This document shows positions 1 to 7,130 of a DNA stretch of 43,905 nucleotides, one piece after another. The translations under genes were made by a program, and so were the position numbers. A model generated the notes under the pieces. It had not been told where the DNA came from and searched no databases. It worked only from the letters and a program-made list of their open reading frames with translations. The stretch lies in assembly GCA_903907745.1 (NCBI GenBank), contig CAIVPF010000109.1:1-43905 (forward strand). The letters are read 5' to 3'. Every line of letters begins with the position of its first letter. Positions within the stretch are counted from its first letter, which is position 1. This DNA is from an uncultured Cytophagaceae bacterium. Its GTDB lineage: Bacteria > Bacteroidota > Bacteroidia > Cytophagales > Spirosomataceae.

Positions 1-655
1 CATTGGCCATAGTTTCTTGGGTAGTAAATGTTTTGGAGGCGATTAAAAAAAGTGTCGTTTCAGGATTTACTTTTTTTAATACCTCTGCGATATGTGTTCC
101 ATCGACATTACTAACAAAATGCAGATTAAGATGTGTTTTGTAGGCTTTTAAAGCTTCAGTCACCATGACTGGGCCTAAATCAGAACCACCAATTCCGATA
201 TTCACGACATCGGTAATGGCCTTTCCTGTATATCCTTTCCAATTCCCAGAAATGATGGCTTCTGAAAATTGTTTCATTTGTTGTTTTACTGCTTGAATAT
301 CTGGGATGATATCCTTTCCATGAACGTTGATCACTTTAGATGATTTGGCGCGGAGGGCAGTATGTAATACCGCTCTATTTTCCGTTTGATTGATCGGATC
401 GCCAGAGAATTGAGCTTGAATGGCTTCTTTTAAACCGCATTCTTTGGCTAAATTGACTAAATGTTGAAAGCTAGATTCGTCGATTATATTTTTTGAGAAG
501 TCAAAATAAATATCTTGAAATAATAAACTGTAGGTATTAGCTCGATTTTTATCAGCTGTAAATAAGTCCTTTAAATGGATGTGTCGGAGGCGGTTAAAAT
601 CAGAGGATAATGCTTGATAGGCGGACGTTTCCGTAAAGTTTTTGGTTAATAACAT
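1..655 (-). CDS. pgi: Glucose-6-phosphate isomerase, N-terminal part (cut by window edge)
   Basis: The first 218 codons are present and the gene runs off the left edge. The enzyme interconverts glucose-6-phosphate and fructose-6-phosphate in glycolysis/gluconeogenesis in the cytoplasm. My reading of the minus strand gives a protein starting [16 protein letters not shown], with the family landmarks [11 protein letters not shown] near residue 30, [10 protein letters not shown] near 93, the sugar-phosphate loop GIGGSDLGP near 153, and the PGI signature region [13 protein letters not shown] just before the edge. ATG at 655 is the natural start, with a TAnnTTTG promoter box 20 bases upstream. A terminator separates it from the peroxiredoxin gene upstream, so it is probably its own unit. 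Confidence 0.95.
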   Translation of the reverse strand, partial: MLLTKNFTETSAYQALSSDFNRLRHIHLKDLFTADKNRANTYSLLFQDIYFDFSKNIIDESSFQHLVNLAKECGLKEAIQAQFSGDPINQTENRAVLHTALRAKSSKVINVHGKDIIPDIQAVKQQMKQFSEAIISGNWKGYTGKAITDVVNIGIGGSDLGPVMVTEALKAYKTHLNLHFVSNVDGTHIAEVLKKVNPETTLFLIASKTFTTQETMAN

Positions 656-675
656 GCGATGTTTTTTGATTTTTA

Positions 676-683
676 CAAAAATA
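676..683 (-). promoter_or_regulatory. Bacteroidota -7 promoter box for pgi
   Basis: The minus strand reads TATTTTTG, an exact match to the TAnnTTTG consensus of the Bacteroidota primary sigma factor. It lies about 20 bases before the pgi ATG, giving a very short leader. No convincing -33 TTTG is seen. Confidence 0.5.
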
Positions 684-702
684 CAAGACTATAGCTAAAT
701 AA

Positions 703-735
703 AAATGGGAAGTCAATTTTTATTGCTTCCCATTT
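703..735 (-). terminator. Intrinsic terminator after the Prx6-type gene
   Basis: Perfect 10-bp inverted repeat AAATGGGAAG / CTTCCCATTT, with a nested CAAT/ATTG stem in the loop, followed on the minus strand by a run of T. It sits 18 bases past the peroxiredoxin stop codon and ends transcription before the pgi promoter. Confidence 0.85.
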
Positions 736-753
736 CAATAGTTTAAACGCTAT

Positions 754-1389
754 TTACAAATTAGGTTGCGGTGTTTTTCTCAAATATGGTTTTACGGCTG
801 TAAATCCTTTTGGAAATTTCGTAACAGCGTCTTCATTGGATACCGCTGGGGTTATGATTACATCTTCTCCGTAGGTCCAATCGGCTGGTGTAGCGACTTG
901 ATAATTAGCCGTTAACTGCAAAGAATCGATCACGCGTAAGATTTCATTAAAATTTCTTCCCGTAGAAGCAGGGTAGGTAAGCGTTAACTTGATTTTTTTA
1001 TCTGGTCCAATAATGAACACCGAACGCACGGTTGCTTTTTCCGAGGCGTTGGGATGAATCATATCATATAGTATAGCTACCGTCTTTTCAGGATCCGCGA
1101 TAATAGGGAAATTCATTTCAACATGATTTACTTCTTCGATGTCCGGTACCCATTTATTGTGGGAATCCAAAGAATCCACTGAAATAGCGATGGCTTTAAC
1201 TCCTCTTTTTTCAAATTCTCCGTGTAATAAAGCGGTTTTTCCTAATTCAGTTGTACATACTGGGGTAAAATCGGCTGGATGGCTAAAAAATAATACCCAT
1301 GAATTTCCGATCCACTCATGGAAGGAAATAGGTCCTTGTGTCGTATCCGCTTGAAAATCTGGCGCGATATCTCCTAATCGTAATGACAT
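754..1389 (-). CDS. Peroxiredoxin, Prx6 (1-Cys) type
   Basis: A 211-residue thiol peroxidase expected to reduce hydrogen peroxide and organic peroxides in the cytoplasm. The AhpC/TSA-type thioredoxin fold starts at residue 4, the catalytic motif PADFTPVCTTEL places the peroxidatic cysteine at Cys45, and the long C-terminal Prx6 extension is present (WTYGEDVIITPAVSNEDA, FPKGF..VKPYLR). Length is normal for the Prx6 family. No other cysteine is seen in the positions used by 2-Cys enzymes, which supports a 1-Cys mechanism. It is monocistronic: a TAnnTTTG box lies upstream and a terminator downstream. The exact electron donor cannot be read from the sequence. Confidence 0.93.
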   Translation of the reverse strand: MSLRLGDIAPDFQADTTQGPISFHEWIGNSWVLFFSHPADFTPVCTTELGKTALLHGEFEKRGVKAIAISVDSLDSHNKWVPDIEEVNHVEMNFPIIADPEKTVAILYDMIHPNASEKATVRSVFIIGPDKKIKLTLTYPASTGRNFNEILRVIDSLQLTANYQVATPADWTYGEDVIITPAVSNEDAVTKFPKGFTAVKPYLRKTPQPNL

Positions 1390-1420
1390 AATGGTATATT
1401 TAAATGATGAATTATTCTAC

Positions 1421-1428
1421 CAAATTTA
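1421..1428 (-). promoter_or_regulatory. -7 promoter box for the Prx6-type gene
   Basis: The minus strand reads TAAATTTG, an exact TAnnTTTG match, about 32 bases before the ATG. No clear -33 element; the region upstream is the terminator of the tRNA-like gene. Confidence 0.45.
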
Positions 1429-1445
1429 TAGACTATAATTGAAAT

Positions 1446-1476
1446 AAAAAAGCAATTCTAAAATAGAATTGCTTTT
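1446..1476 (-). terminator. Intrinsic terminator of the tRNA-like gene
   Basis: Perfect 9-bp stem GCAATTCTA / TAGAATTGC around a 3-base loop, with a T6 run on the minus strand side. It lies about 45 bases downstream of the 3' end of the tRNA-like gene and closes that transcription unit. The flanking A/T runs could also let it work on the plus strand. Confidence 0.85.
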
Positions 1477-1520
1477 AACATTACACTTCATCAACAAACT
1501 AAAAATTAATTAATTAAAAT

Positions 1521-1665
1521 GCTGTAGGAGAAGGATTCGAACCTCCAAGGTGTAGTTAGCCGCGACACAGAACTAACTTAGTGGTCAACCCATTATGCCG
1601 CGTTTATCCTAGAATCACCACCCCCGAGACAGGAGGGCACGTCTGCCAATTTCATCACCCTACAG
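1521..1665 (-). ncRNA. Unusual tRNA-like RNA: class II body, GUC anticodon, 74-nt variable region
   Basis: Seen on the minus strand: CTGTAGG at the 5' end pairs perfectly with CCTACAG at the 3' end; an extra G on the 5' side and T on the 3' side can form an eighth G-U pair. The D-arm (GAAATTGGCAGAC) resembles tRNA-Leu. The anticodon stem is CCCTC/GGGGG with 7-base loop CTGTCTC, giving anticodon GTC (1628-1630). The T-arm is canonical: GGAGG TTCGAAT CCTTC. Between anticodon and T arms lie 74 nt (1547-1620) instead of the usual 4-5 or about 10-20. The base after the acceptor stem is C and no CCA is encoded. A perfect -33/-7 promoter and a terminator flank it, so it should be transcribed. An automatic tool might call it tRNA-Asp(GTC), but the body is not Asp-like. 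Whether it is charged or used in translation is unknown. Confidence 0.75.
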
Positions 1666-1699
1666 TGAAAAATAACTACCTTTGTAATTATTGCGTGTG

Positions 1700-1731
1700 C
1701 AAATATAAATAGGTATTTTTATATATTCAAA
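1700..1731 (-). promoter_or_regulatory. Complete -33/-7 promoter for the tRNA-like gene
   Basis: The minus strand reads TTTG (1731-1728), 20 bases, then TATATTTG (1707-1700). Both elements match the Bacteroidota consensus exactly. The predicted start near 1693 gives a leader of about 28 nt before the mature 5' end at 1665, as expected for a tRNA precursor. Confidence 0.7.
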
Positions 1732-1800
1732 AATTTTTAACAAAAATCCTTATTTATATAACGAATTTTAAAATATTGACCTAATCTTTGAAATATTTAC

Positions 1801-2265
1801 ATGGAAAAAAAATTTGATTTAGATCCTTTGGATTTGAAAATATTAGAAATTTTAGTTGCAGATGCGAATTTGCCCTACACGGAAATTGGACAGCGACTTG
1901 ATGTGTCTGGGGGTACAGTTCATGTACGGATGAAAAAAATGGAATCCTTGGGAATTGTTCGTGGAGCACAGCTATTAATTGATTATTCGAAAATAGGTTG
2001 GGACATCAGTGCATTTTTGGGTATTTATTTAGACAAGAGTTCACTGTATGAAGATGTGGCAAAACAACTAGAAAAAATCCCAGAAGTTGTCAATATTCAC
2101 TATACGACAGGTATTTATTCGATTTTTGCTAAAATTATATGTCGGGATACCCAACATTTACGTGAAGTCCTTCATGATAAAATTCAACGTGTCACGGGTA
2201 TTCAACGTACCGAAACATTTATATCCCTCGAAGAAAGTTTAATCCGAAATACCCCTTTATTTTAA
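1801..2265 (+). CDS. Lrp/AsnC family transcriptional regulator
   Basis: A 154-residue protein with the two-part Lrp layout: an N-terminal winged helix-turn-helix (residues 5-60; LDLKILEILVADANLPYTEIG, then the recognition region DVSGGTVHVRMKKMES) and a C-terminal RAM/ACT-like ligand and oligomerisation domain (residues 70-150). Lrp/AsnC proteins sense amino acids or related metabolites and form dimers to octamers on DNA. The start ATG lacks a Shine-Dalgarno sequence, as is usual here. It is followed after about 80 bases by sufB, which has its own promoter. Which ligand it senses cannot be told. Confidence 0.9.
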   Translation: MEKKFDLDPLDLKILEILVADANLPYTEIGQRLDVSGGTVHVRMKKMESLGIVRGAQLLIDYSKIGWDISAFLGIYLDKSSLYEDVAKQLEKIPEVVNIHYTTGIYSIFAKIICRDTQHLREVLHDKIQRVTGIQRTETFISLEESLIRNTPLF

Positions 2266-2296
2266 ATTATTAAGATTTGTTCTAAATAAATGGGTG

Positions 2297-2324
2297 TTTG
2301 GATGAAATCAATTTTGTAAATTTG
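2297..2324 (+). promoter_or_regulatory. -33/-7 promoter of sufB
   Basis: TTTG (2297-2300), 16 bases, TAAATTTG (2317-2324), then about 20 bases to the sufB ATG. Both elements match the Bacteroidota consensus; the spacing is at the short end. Confidence 0.55.
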
Positions 2325-2344
2325 CGATCTAATATTGATGCATT

Positions 2345-3793
2345 ATGGCAGAAAAGGTCGACGAGATTTTACAAGAGGTTACTTCATCGGATTACAAATA
2401 TGGTTTTGAGTCTTTTTTTGAGACGGATGAAGCACCTATTGGTTTAGATGAATCCATTATTCATTTTATATCAAAAAAGAAAAATGAACCGGAGTGGATG
2501 TTGGAGTGGCGTTTAGCTGCTTTTAGACATTGGTTAACATTAAAAGAACCCACTTGGGCAAATGTCAATTATACACCTACCGATTATCAGGGTCTAAAAT
2601 ATTATTCAGCCCCTGTTCAAAAAAAGCAATTAAATTCCTTAGATGATATCGATCCTGAACTACGCAGGACGTTTGAAAAATTAGGCATTAGCCTAGATGA
2701 GCAAAAGCGTTTATCGAACGTGGCCGTGGATGCCGTGATTGATTCTGTTTCAGTCGCAACCACTTTTAAAGATACGCTGGCTGAAAAAGGAGTTATTTTT
2801 TGCTCCATATCGGAAGCAGTTCAAGAGCATCCAGAATTAATCAAAAAGTATTTAGGAAGTGTCGTGCCAGTGAAAGATAATTTCTTTGCAGCGCTTAATT
2901 CTGCGGTCTTTTCAGATGGTTCATTTTGTTTTATTCCTAAAGGTGTTCGTTGCCCTATGGAATTATCTACTTATTTCCGAATAAATGCTTCTGGTACAGG
3001 TCAATTTGAGCGAACTTTGATTGTCGCTGAGGATGAGTCCTATGTCAGTTATTTGGAAGGTTGTACAGCGCCCATGCGTGATGAGAATCAATTGCATGCA
3101 GCTGTGGTTGAAATCTTCGTTCATGCGGGAGCAGAAGTTAAATATTCCACCGTACAAAACTGGTATCCTGGAGACAAAGAAGGCAAAGGTGGTATCTACA
3201 ATTTTGTAACTAAACGAGGAATTTGTGATGGACCCCATGCTAAATTATCATGGACCCAAGTAGAAACCGGTTCAGCGGTTACTTGGAAATACCCATCCGT
3301 CGTGCTTAAAGGGGATTATTCCATCGGTGAATTTTATTCTGTGGCGGTGACGAATAATTATCAACAAGCAGATACAGGTACCAAAATGATTCACCTTGGT
3401 AAAGGCACTAAGTCGAGAATTGTATCCAAAGGAATTTCGGCTGGTTTTTCTCAAAACTCTTATCGAGGTTTGGTTCAAATTAATAAACGCGCGGATAAGG
3501 CTAAGAATTTCTCACAATGTGATTCATTGTTGCTAGGAGATACCTGTGGCGCGCATACGTTTCCGTATTTAGAGGTAAAAAATAAAACGGCGTCGGTAGA
3601 ACATGAGGCAACGACCTCTAAAATTGGTGAAGATCAAATCTTTTATTGTAATCAAAGAGGTTTATCAACTGAAACTGCCATCGCATTGATCGTTAATGGA
3701 TATGCCAAAGAAGTTTTAAATCAATTACCAATGGAATTTGCCGTGGAAGCTCAAAAACTTTTAGCCATTTCATTAGAAGGGTCAGTCGGTTAA
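2345..3793 (+). CDS. sufB: Fe-S cluster assembly scaffold SufB
   Basis: A 482-residue SufB, the scaffold subunit of the SufBCD complex on which new iron-sulfur clusters are built in the cytoplasm. Typical features: N-terminal region with [16 protein letters not shown] near residue 48, the SufB/SufD beta-helix core from about residue 200 ([20 protein letters not shown]), [15 protein letters not shown], and the conserved C-terminal region [25 protein letters not shown] and the closing [16 protein letters not shown]. Length is normal. Odd: sufC, sufD and sufS, which usually follow directly, are absent; the next gene is convergent and overlaps its 3' end by 12 bases. The partners must be encoded elsewhere. 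Confidence 0.96.
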   Translation: MAEKVDEILQEVTSSDYKYGFESFFETDEAPIGLDESIIHFISKKKNEPEWMLEWRLAAFRHWLTLKEPTWANVNYTPTDYQGLKYYSAPVQKKQLNSLDDIDPELRRTFEKLGISLDEQKRLSNVAVDAVIDSVSVATTFKDTLAEKGVIFCSISEAVQEHPELIKKYLGSVVPVKDNFFAALNSAVFSDGSFCFIPKGVRCPMELSTYFRINASGTGQFERTLIVAEDESYVSYLEGCTAPMRDENQLHAAVVEIFVHAGAEVKYSTVQNWYPGDKEGKGGIYNFVTKRGICDGPHAKLSWTQVETGSAVTWKYPSVVLKGDYSIGEFYSVAVTNNYQQADTGTKMIHLGKGTKSRIVSKGISAGFSQNSYRGLVQINKRADKAKNFSQCDSLLLGDTCGAHTFPYLEVKNKTASVEHEATTSKIGEDQIFYCNQRGLSTETAIALIVNGYAKEVLNQLPMEFAVEAQKLLAISLEGSVG

Positions 3794-4660
3794 TTTAATC
3801 CCGCCTGTATGTAGAGCGACAAGGGTTGAACCTGATTCGAAATATTTCTTTTTTAGTAAATCATAGAGTCCATAAAACATCCTTCCGGTGTATATAAGCT
3901 CTATTTTTATTTGATGTTTTTGTTCGAATTCAATACAGAAATCAGTTAAAATCTCATGGTTTTTGGCATATTTATCAAAAATATAGGCTGAATTTAATTC
4001 TATGTTTTCTGGCTTGATGGAATGTTCATGCATATGTTCATGTATTTCATCTAGGTTGTTTAGCGTTAAAATGCCTATGATTTTAGTTGAAATATATTGA
4101 CTTAATCCTAATCCTGTCGTTCCTGTTCCAATAGCAGTTATAAGGTAGTCGGCATGAATGTCATAATTTAATTCATCGGCTAGTGTTTTCATTCCTTTTA
4201 GGCCTACATCAGAATATCCACCTTCAGGAATTAATATGTATTTCTGGTGACTTATTTCTTTGGGAATTTCTTTGTTTTTGTAGCTTGATCTAGAAATAAA
4301 GATTAGATTCATTCCCCATTGGGACATTTGATGTAGATATGGATTACTAGTTATGTTTAATTCTTCGCCTCGAATGATCCCTATGGTATGTAGGCCTACC
4401 ATGTAACCTGTATAGGCTAATGAATAGAGGTGATTGGAATAGGCGCCACCGAAACTAAGTAAGGAATACTCGGGTGTTTCTTGGGCTAAATGAATATATT
4501 CCTTTAATTTGCGCCATTTATTACCTGAAATGATGGGATGAATTAAATCATCTCGTTTAACTAAAATTCGAATATTTTGCTCTGTCCATAAAGGATCAAA
4601 TATTTCTTCGATAGGACTGGGTACTTGTAAGTGTAAATTTTGAAATTTTTCTATGTCCAT
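3782..4660 (-). CDS. PLP-dependent enzyme, ACC deaminase/D-cysteine desulfhydrase family
   Basis: Fold-type II PLP enzyme of 292 residues from the chosen ATG at 4660. The PLP lysine is Lys48 in [18 protein letters not shown] (substrate-contact region) and the phosphate loop [11 protein letters not shown] follow, and the C-terminal [14 protein letters not shown] and VALHTGGI match the family. Members either open 1-aminocyclopropane-1-carboxylate to ammonia and 2-oxobutyrate, or release sulfide from D-cysteine; sequence reading alone does not separate these. An upstream in-frame start at 4729 would add 23 polar residues without family similarity, so I prefer 4660. Its start overlaps the divergent rluD-like start by 8 bases, and its 3' end overlaps sufB by 12. 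Confidence 0.85.
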   Translation of the reverse strand: MDIEKFQNLHLQVPSPIEEIFDPLWTEQNIRILVKRDDLIHPIISGNKWRKLKEYIHLAQETPEYSLLSFGGAYSNHLYSLAYTGYMVGLHTIGIIRGEELNITSNPYLHQMSQWGMNLIFISRSSYKNKEIPKEISHQKYILIPEGGYSDVGLKGMKTLADELNYDIHADYLITAIGTGTTGLGLSQYISTKIIGILTLNNLDEIHEHMHEHSIKPENIELNSAYIFDKYAKNHEILTDFCIEFEQKHQIKIELIYTGRMFYGLYDLLKKKYFESGSTLVALHTGGIKLTD

Positions 4661-5678
4661 TGATCCAATGTTAGATCCGATTGATTCCGAAGATGACTTA
4701 TTCGAGCATTTCAATTTTGTTGTGGACAAAGGTCAACAATTACTTAGAATAGATAAATATTTATTACTAAAAATTTCGAATGCCAGTCGGTCGAAAATTC
4801 AGGTAGGCATCGAAGCAGGATCCGTTAAGGTTAATAACCTCTTAATTAAATCAAATTATCGGGTTAAGCCTTTTGATCAAATATCTGTCTCATTTTCACA
4901 TCCTCCGCGAGATACCGAAGTTTACCCTGAGAATCTTCCAGTGGACATTTTATTTGAGGATAACGATCTGATTATTGTAAATAAAGAACCAGGGATGGTG
5001 GTTCATCCTGCCCACGGGAATTGGTCTGGGACTTTGGTTAATGGTTTGTTATATCATTGCCAACAACTACCCGGAAATAAGAGTATTCGCCCCGGTCTTG
5101 TCCATCGAATCGATAAAGACACCTCTGGAATTTTGGTCGTGGCTAAAACTGAATTTGCGCTTACGTATTTAGCGAAACAATTTTTCGATCATAGCATAGA
5201 AAGAACCTATTTTGCGATTTGTTGGGGGGTTCCAAAGGTTCCTAAAGGTACTTTGCGAGGAAAAATCACCCGTAATCCGAAGGATCGGAAGGTGATGACC
5301 ATAATTCCGGAAGACGCTGAGGAAGGTAAATTGGCCATTTCACATTATGAATTGGTGGAATCATTTGGTTTTTGTTCCTTATTGAAATTTAATTTAGAGA
5401 CGGGAAGAACCCATCAAATTCGTGCTCACGCGCTTTCTATGGGTCATCCTTTAATTTCAGATTCATCTTATGGAGGAGATAAGATTAGGTTTATGAGTAC
5501 CATGGCTAATTTCAAGACCTTCGTTGAAAATATGTTTAAGCTTTGTCCTCGGCAAGCCTTGCATGCCTATTCTTTGGGGTTTGAACATCCAAGCACTAAA
5601 CAAATGATTCATTTTAACAAGGATTTTCCTAAAGACATGTCAGAATTATTAACAAAATTAAGAGCAATACATGGATAA
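4653..5678 (+). CDS. RluD-family large-subunit rRNA pseudouridine synthase
   Basis: A 341-residue RluA/RluD-type enzyme that converts uridines to pseudouridine in structured RNA, probably 23S rRNA. It has an N-terminal S4 RNA-binding domain (about residues 28-85; RIDKYLLLKISNASRSKIQ) and the catalytic domain from residue 100 (ILFEDNDLIIVNKEPGMVVHP) with the motif HRIDKDTSG, catalytic Asp154, then GRTHQIRAH near 240. ATG at 4653 gives a start overlapping the divergent PLP-enzyme gene; ATG at 4668 is also possible. The 3' end overlaps the acetyltransferase start by 8 bases, so the two are translationally coupled. The exact target uridines cannot be read from the sequence. Confidence 0.92.
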   Translation: MSIDPMLDPIDSEDDLFEHFNFVVDKGQQLLRIDKYLLLKISNASRSKIQVGIEAGSVKVNNLLIKSNYRVKPFDQISVSFSHPPRDTEVYPENLPVDILFEDNDLIIVNKEPGMVVHPAHGNWSGTLVNGLLYHCQQLPGNKSIRPGLVHRIDKDTSGILVVAKTEFALTYLAKQFFDHSIERTYFAICWGVPKVPKGTLRGKITRNPKDRKVMTIIPEDAEEGKLAISHYELVESFGFCSLLKFNLETGRTHQIRAHALSMGHPLISDSSYGGDKIRFMSTMANFKTFVENMFKLCPRQALHAYSLGFEHPSTKQMIHFNKDFPKDMSELLTKLRAIHG

Positions 5679-6123
5679 ATATGTTTTACGTAAAGCTGAG
5701 AAATCAGATATTCCATTGATTTTTTCTTTGGTTAAAGAGCTTGCGATTTTTGAAAAAGCACCCCATGAAGTAACTGCCACGGAGGCAGACTATGTAGAAA
5801 ATGGATTTAAAGGAAATCCGTTATTTGAATGTATTTTAATATTTGAGGGTAATCAGTTGGCAGGATTTGCACTTTGGTATTACCGTTTTTCTACTTGGAA
5901 GGGTAAACGTTTTTATCTAGAAGATCTGTTCATCAAGGATGAATATCGGGGGAAGGGTTATGGCAAGGTGCTGATGGAAGCCTGCATTACAGAGGCTAAA
6001 CGAACAGGGTCAAGTGGAATGATGTGGCAGGTATTGGACTGGAATACACCGGCCATTACATTTTATGAACGTTATGGTGTTCGATTCGATGGGGAATGGA
6101 TAAATGTGAACTTAGATTTATAA
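5671..6123 (+). CDS. GNAT family N-acetyltransferase, SSAT-like
   Basis: A 150-residue single-domain acetyltransferase using acetyl-CoA. The acetyl-CoA pyrophosphate loop is in YLEDLFIKDEYRGKGYGKVL (residues 86-107), and the surrounding pattern (FSTWKGK, LEDL, WQVLDWNTPAITFYERYG) is that of the spermidine/spermine N1-acetyltransferase/thialysine acetyltransferase subgroup. The substrate may therefore be a polyamine or lysine analogue, but this is inference from family pattern. It overlaps the rluD-like gene by 8 bases and is convergent with the GntR gene, overlapping that stop by 6 bases. Confidence 0.85.
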   Translation: MDKYVLRKAEKSDIPLIFSLVKELAIFEKAPHEVTATEADYVENGFKGNPLFECILIFEGNQLAGFALWYYRFSTWKGKRFYLEDLFIKDEYRGKGYGKVLMEACITEAKRTGSSGMMWQVLDWNTPAITFYERYGVRFDGEWINVNLDL

Positions 6124-7125
6124 AGAGTTTCTATCCTCAAAGTAATAATCATTCGAGAAACGTCCTTTTTCTTTGTTTAATATCATTTCTGCGGCGCGTT
6201 TTCCCATTAAGGAAAAGTCGTTTGAGATGACTGATATGCCTTCGGAGATAATTTCCTTGAGAGGTGTATCGTCATAAGATAAGACACCTATATCTTTTCC
6301 GAATTTCCATTGTTTCTTCGTGGCCCAATTGATCATTTTGATCAAATCAAATTCCCTAAAAACAATAAAGGCTTGATTCTTTTTTAAATCATATTCAGCC
6401 TCTAAATCTGGAATTATATCATGTGGCACCTTATTTTCTTCACAAAATTTAGTGAAGCCTTTGATGATGCCCTTCGGGGTATATTGGAAGCTTTTTTGAC
6501 TTAATACCAGGTTTAATGCTTCGTATTTATTGATTTTTTCTAAACATGTATGCAGACCATTGTACATGTTTCTTTCAAAATTTTGGTATAAGATGGAATA
6601 GTCATTTGAAAACTCCTTCACATCGATATCCAGTATTAATAATTTATCCTTAGGGATTTTAGAAATGATTTTAGATACATTAATATTAAAATGGGGCAAA
6701 ATGATGTAATGATTGAATTTGCCTAAATTATTATTAATTAGATTTTCAAATACCTGAATATCATGGTAATGGAAAAATAATGAATGTGTTACCCCTTCGC
6801 CTAAATGATTTAAAATACTATCTAAAAGAGTTTCTTTGTACGGAGTCAGCGCATCCATTAAAATGAATACATGTAAATTACTTCGGGTGTCAGTGCTGGC
6901 TACATAAAACCCTTTTCCATGATGCGAAGTGATCAGACCACGTTCTCTTAATTCATCATAGGCTTTAGTGACGGTCATTCTAGCCATGTTAAATTCATTG
7001 GCCACGACATTAATTGAAGGTAATTGTTTTCCACGTTCAAACTTACCAGAATCAATGGCATCGATTATGCTATCAATTAATTGTTGGTATTTCGGTTTAT
7101 TATTCGATGGATCAAAATGTATCAT
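6118..7125 (-). CDS. GntR-type regulator with LacI-like ligand-binding domain
   Basis: A 335-residue regulator: N-terminal GntR winged helix (residues 8-75; YQQLIDSIIDAIDSGKFERG, LPSINVVANEFNMARMTV, then AYDELRERGLITSHHGKGFYV) joined to a periplasmic-binding-protein-like sensor domain (residues 85-330) with the typical C-terminal pattern DIGVLSYDDTPLKEII and GKRAAEMIL. Bacteroidota regulators of this layout usually sense a sugar or sugar phosphate and repress catabolic or transport genes. It lies 5 bases after the sugar porter gene at the end of a four-gene minus-strand cassette, so it most likely controls those genes. No operator could be assigned with confidence. Confidence 0.9.
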   Translation of the reverse strand: MIHFDPSNNKPKYQQLIDSIIDAIDSGKFERGKQLPSINVVANEFNMARMTVTKAYDELRERGLITSHHGKGFYVASTDTRSNLHVFILMDALTPYKETLLDSILNHLGEGVTHSLFFHYHDIQVFENLINNNLGKFNHYIILPHFNINVSKIISKIPKDKLLILDIDVKEFSNDYSILYQNFERNMYNGLHTCLEKINKYEALNLVLSQKSFQYTPKGIIKGFTKFCEENKVPHDIIPDLEAEYDLKKNQAFIVFREFDLIKMINWATKKQWKFGKDIGVLSYDDTPLKEIISEGISVISNDFSLMGKRAAEMILNKEKGRFSNDYYFEDRNSL

Positions 7126-7130
7126 ATCGA

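Noticed and set aside
1554-1602. H-type pseudoknot in the variable region
   Set aside because: The downstream loop would be a single base and could not cross the 9-bp stem, so the two helices are better read as alternatives.
1521-1665. Ordinary tRNA-Asp with an intron, two tandem tRNAs, or a tmRNA
   Set aside because: The extra sequence lies in the variable region, not in the anticodon loop. Only one pair of acceptor arms exists, so it is not two tRNAs. It is far too short for tmRNA and shows no tag-reading frame.
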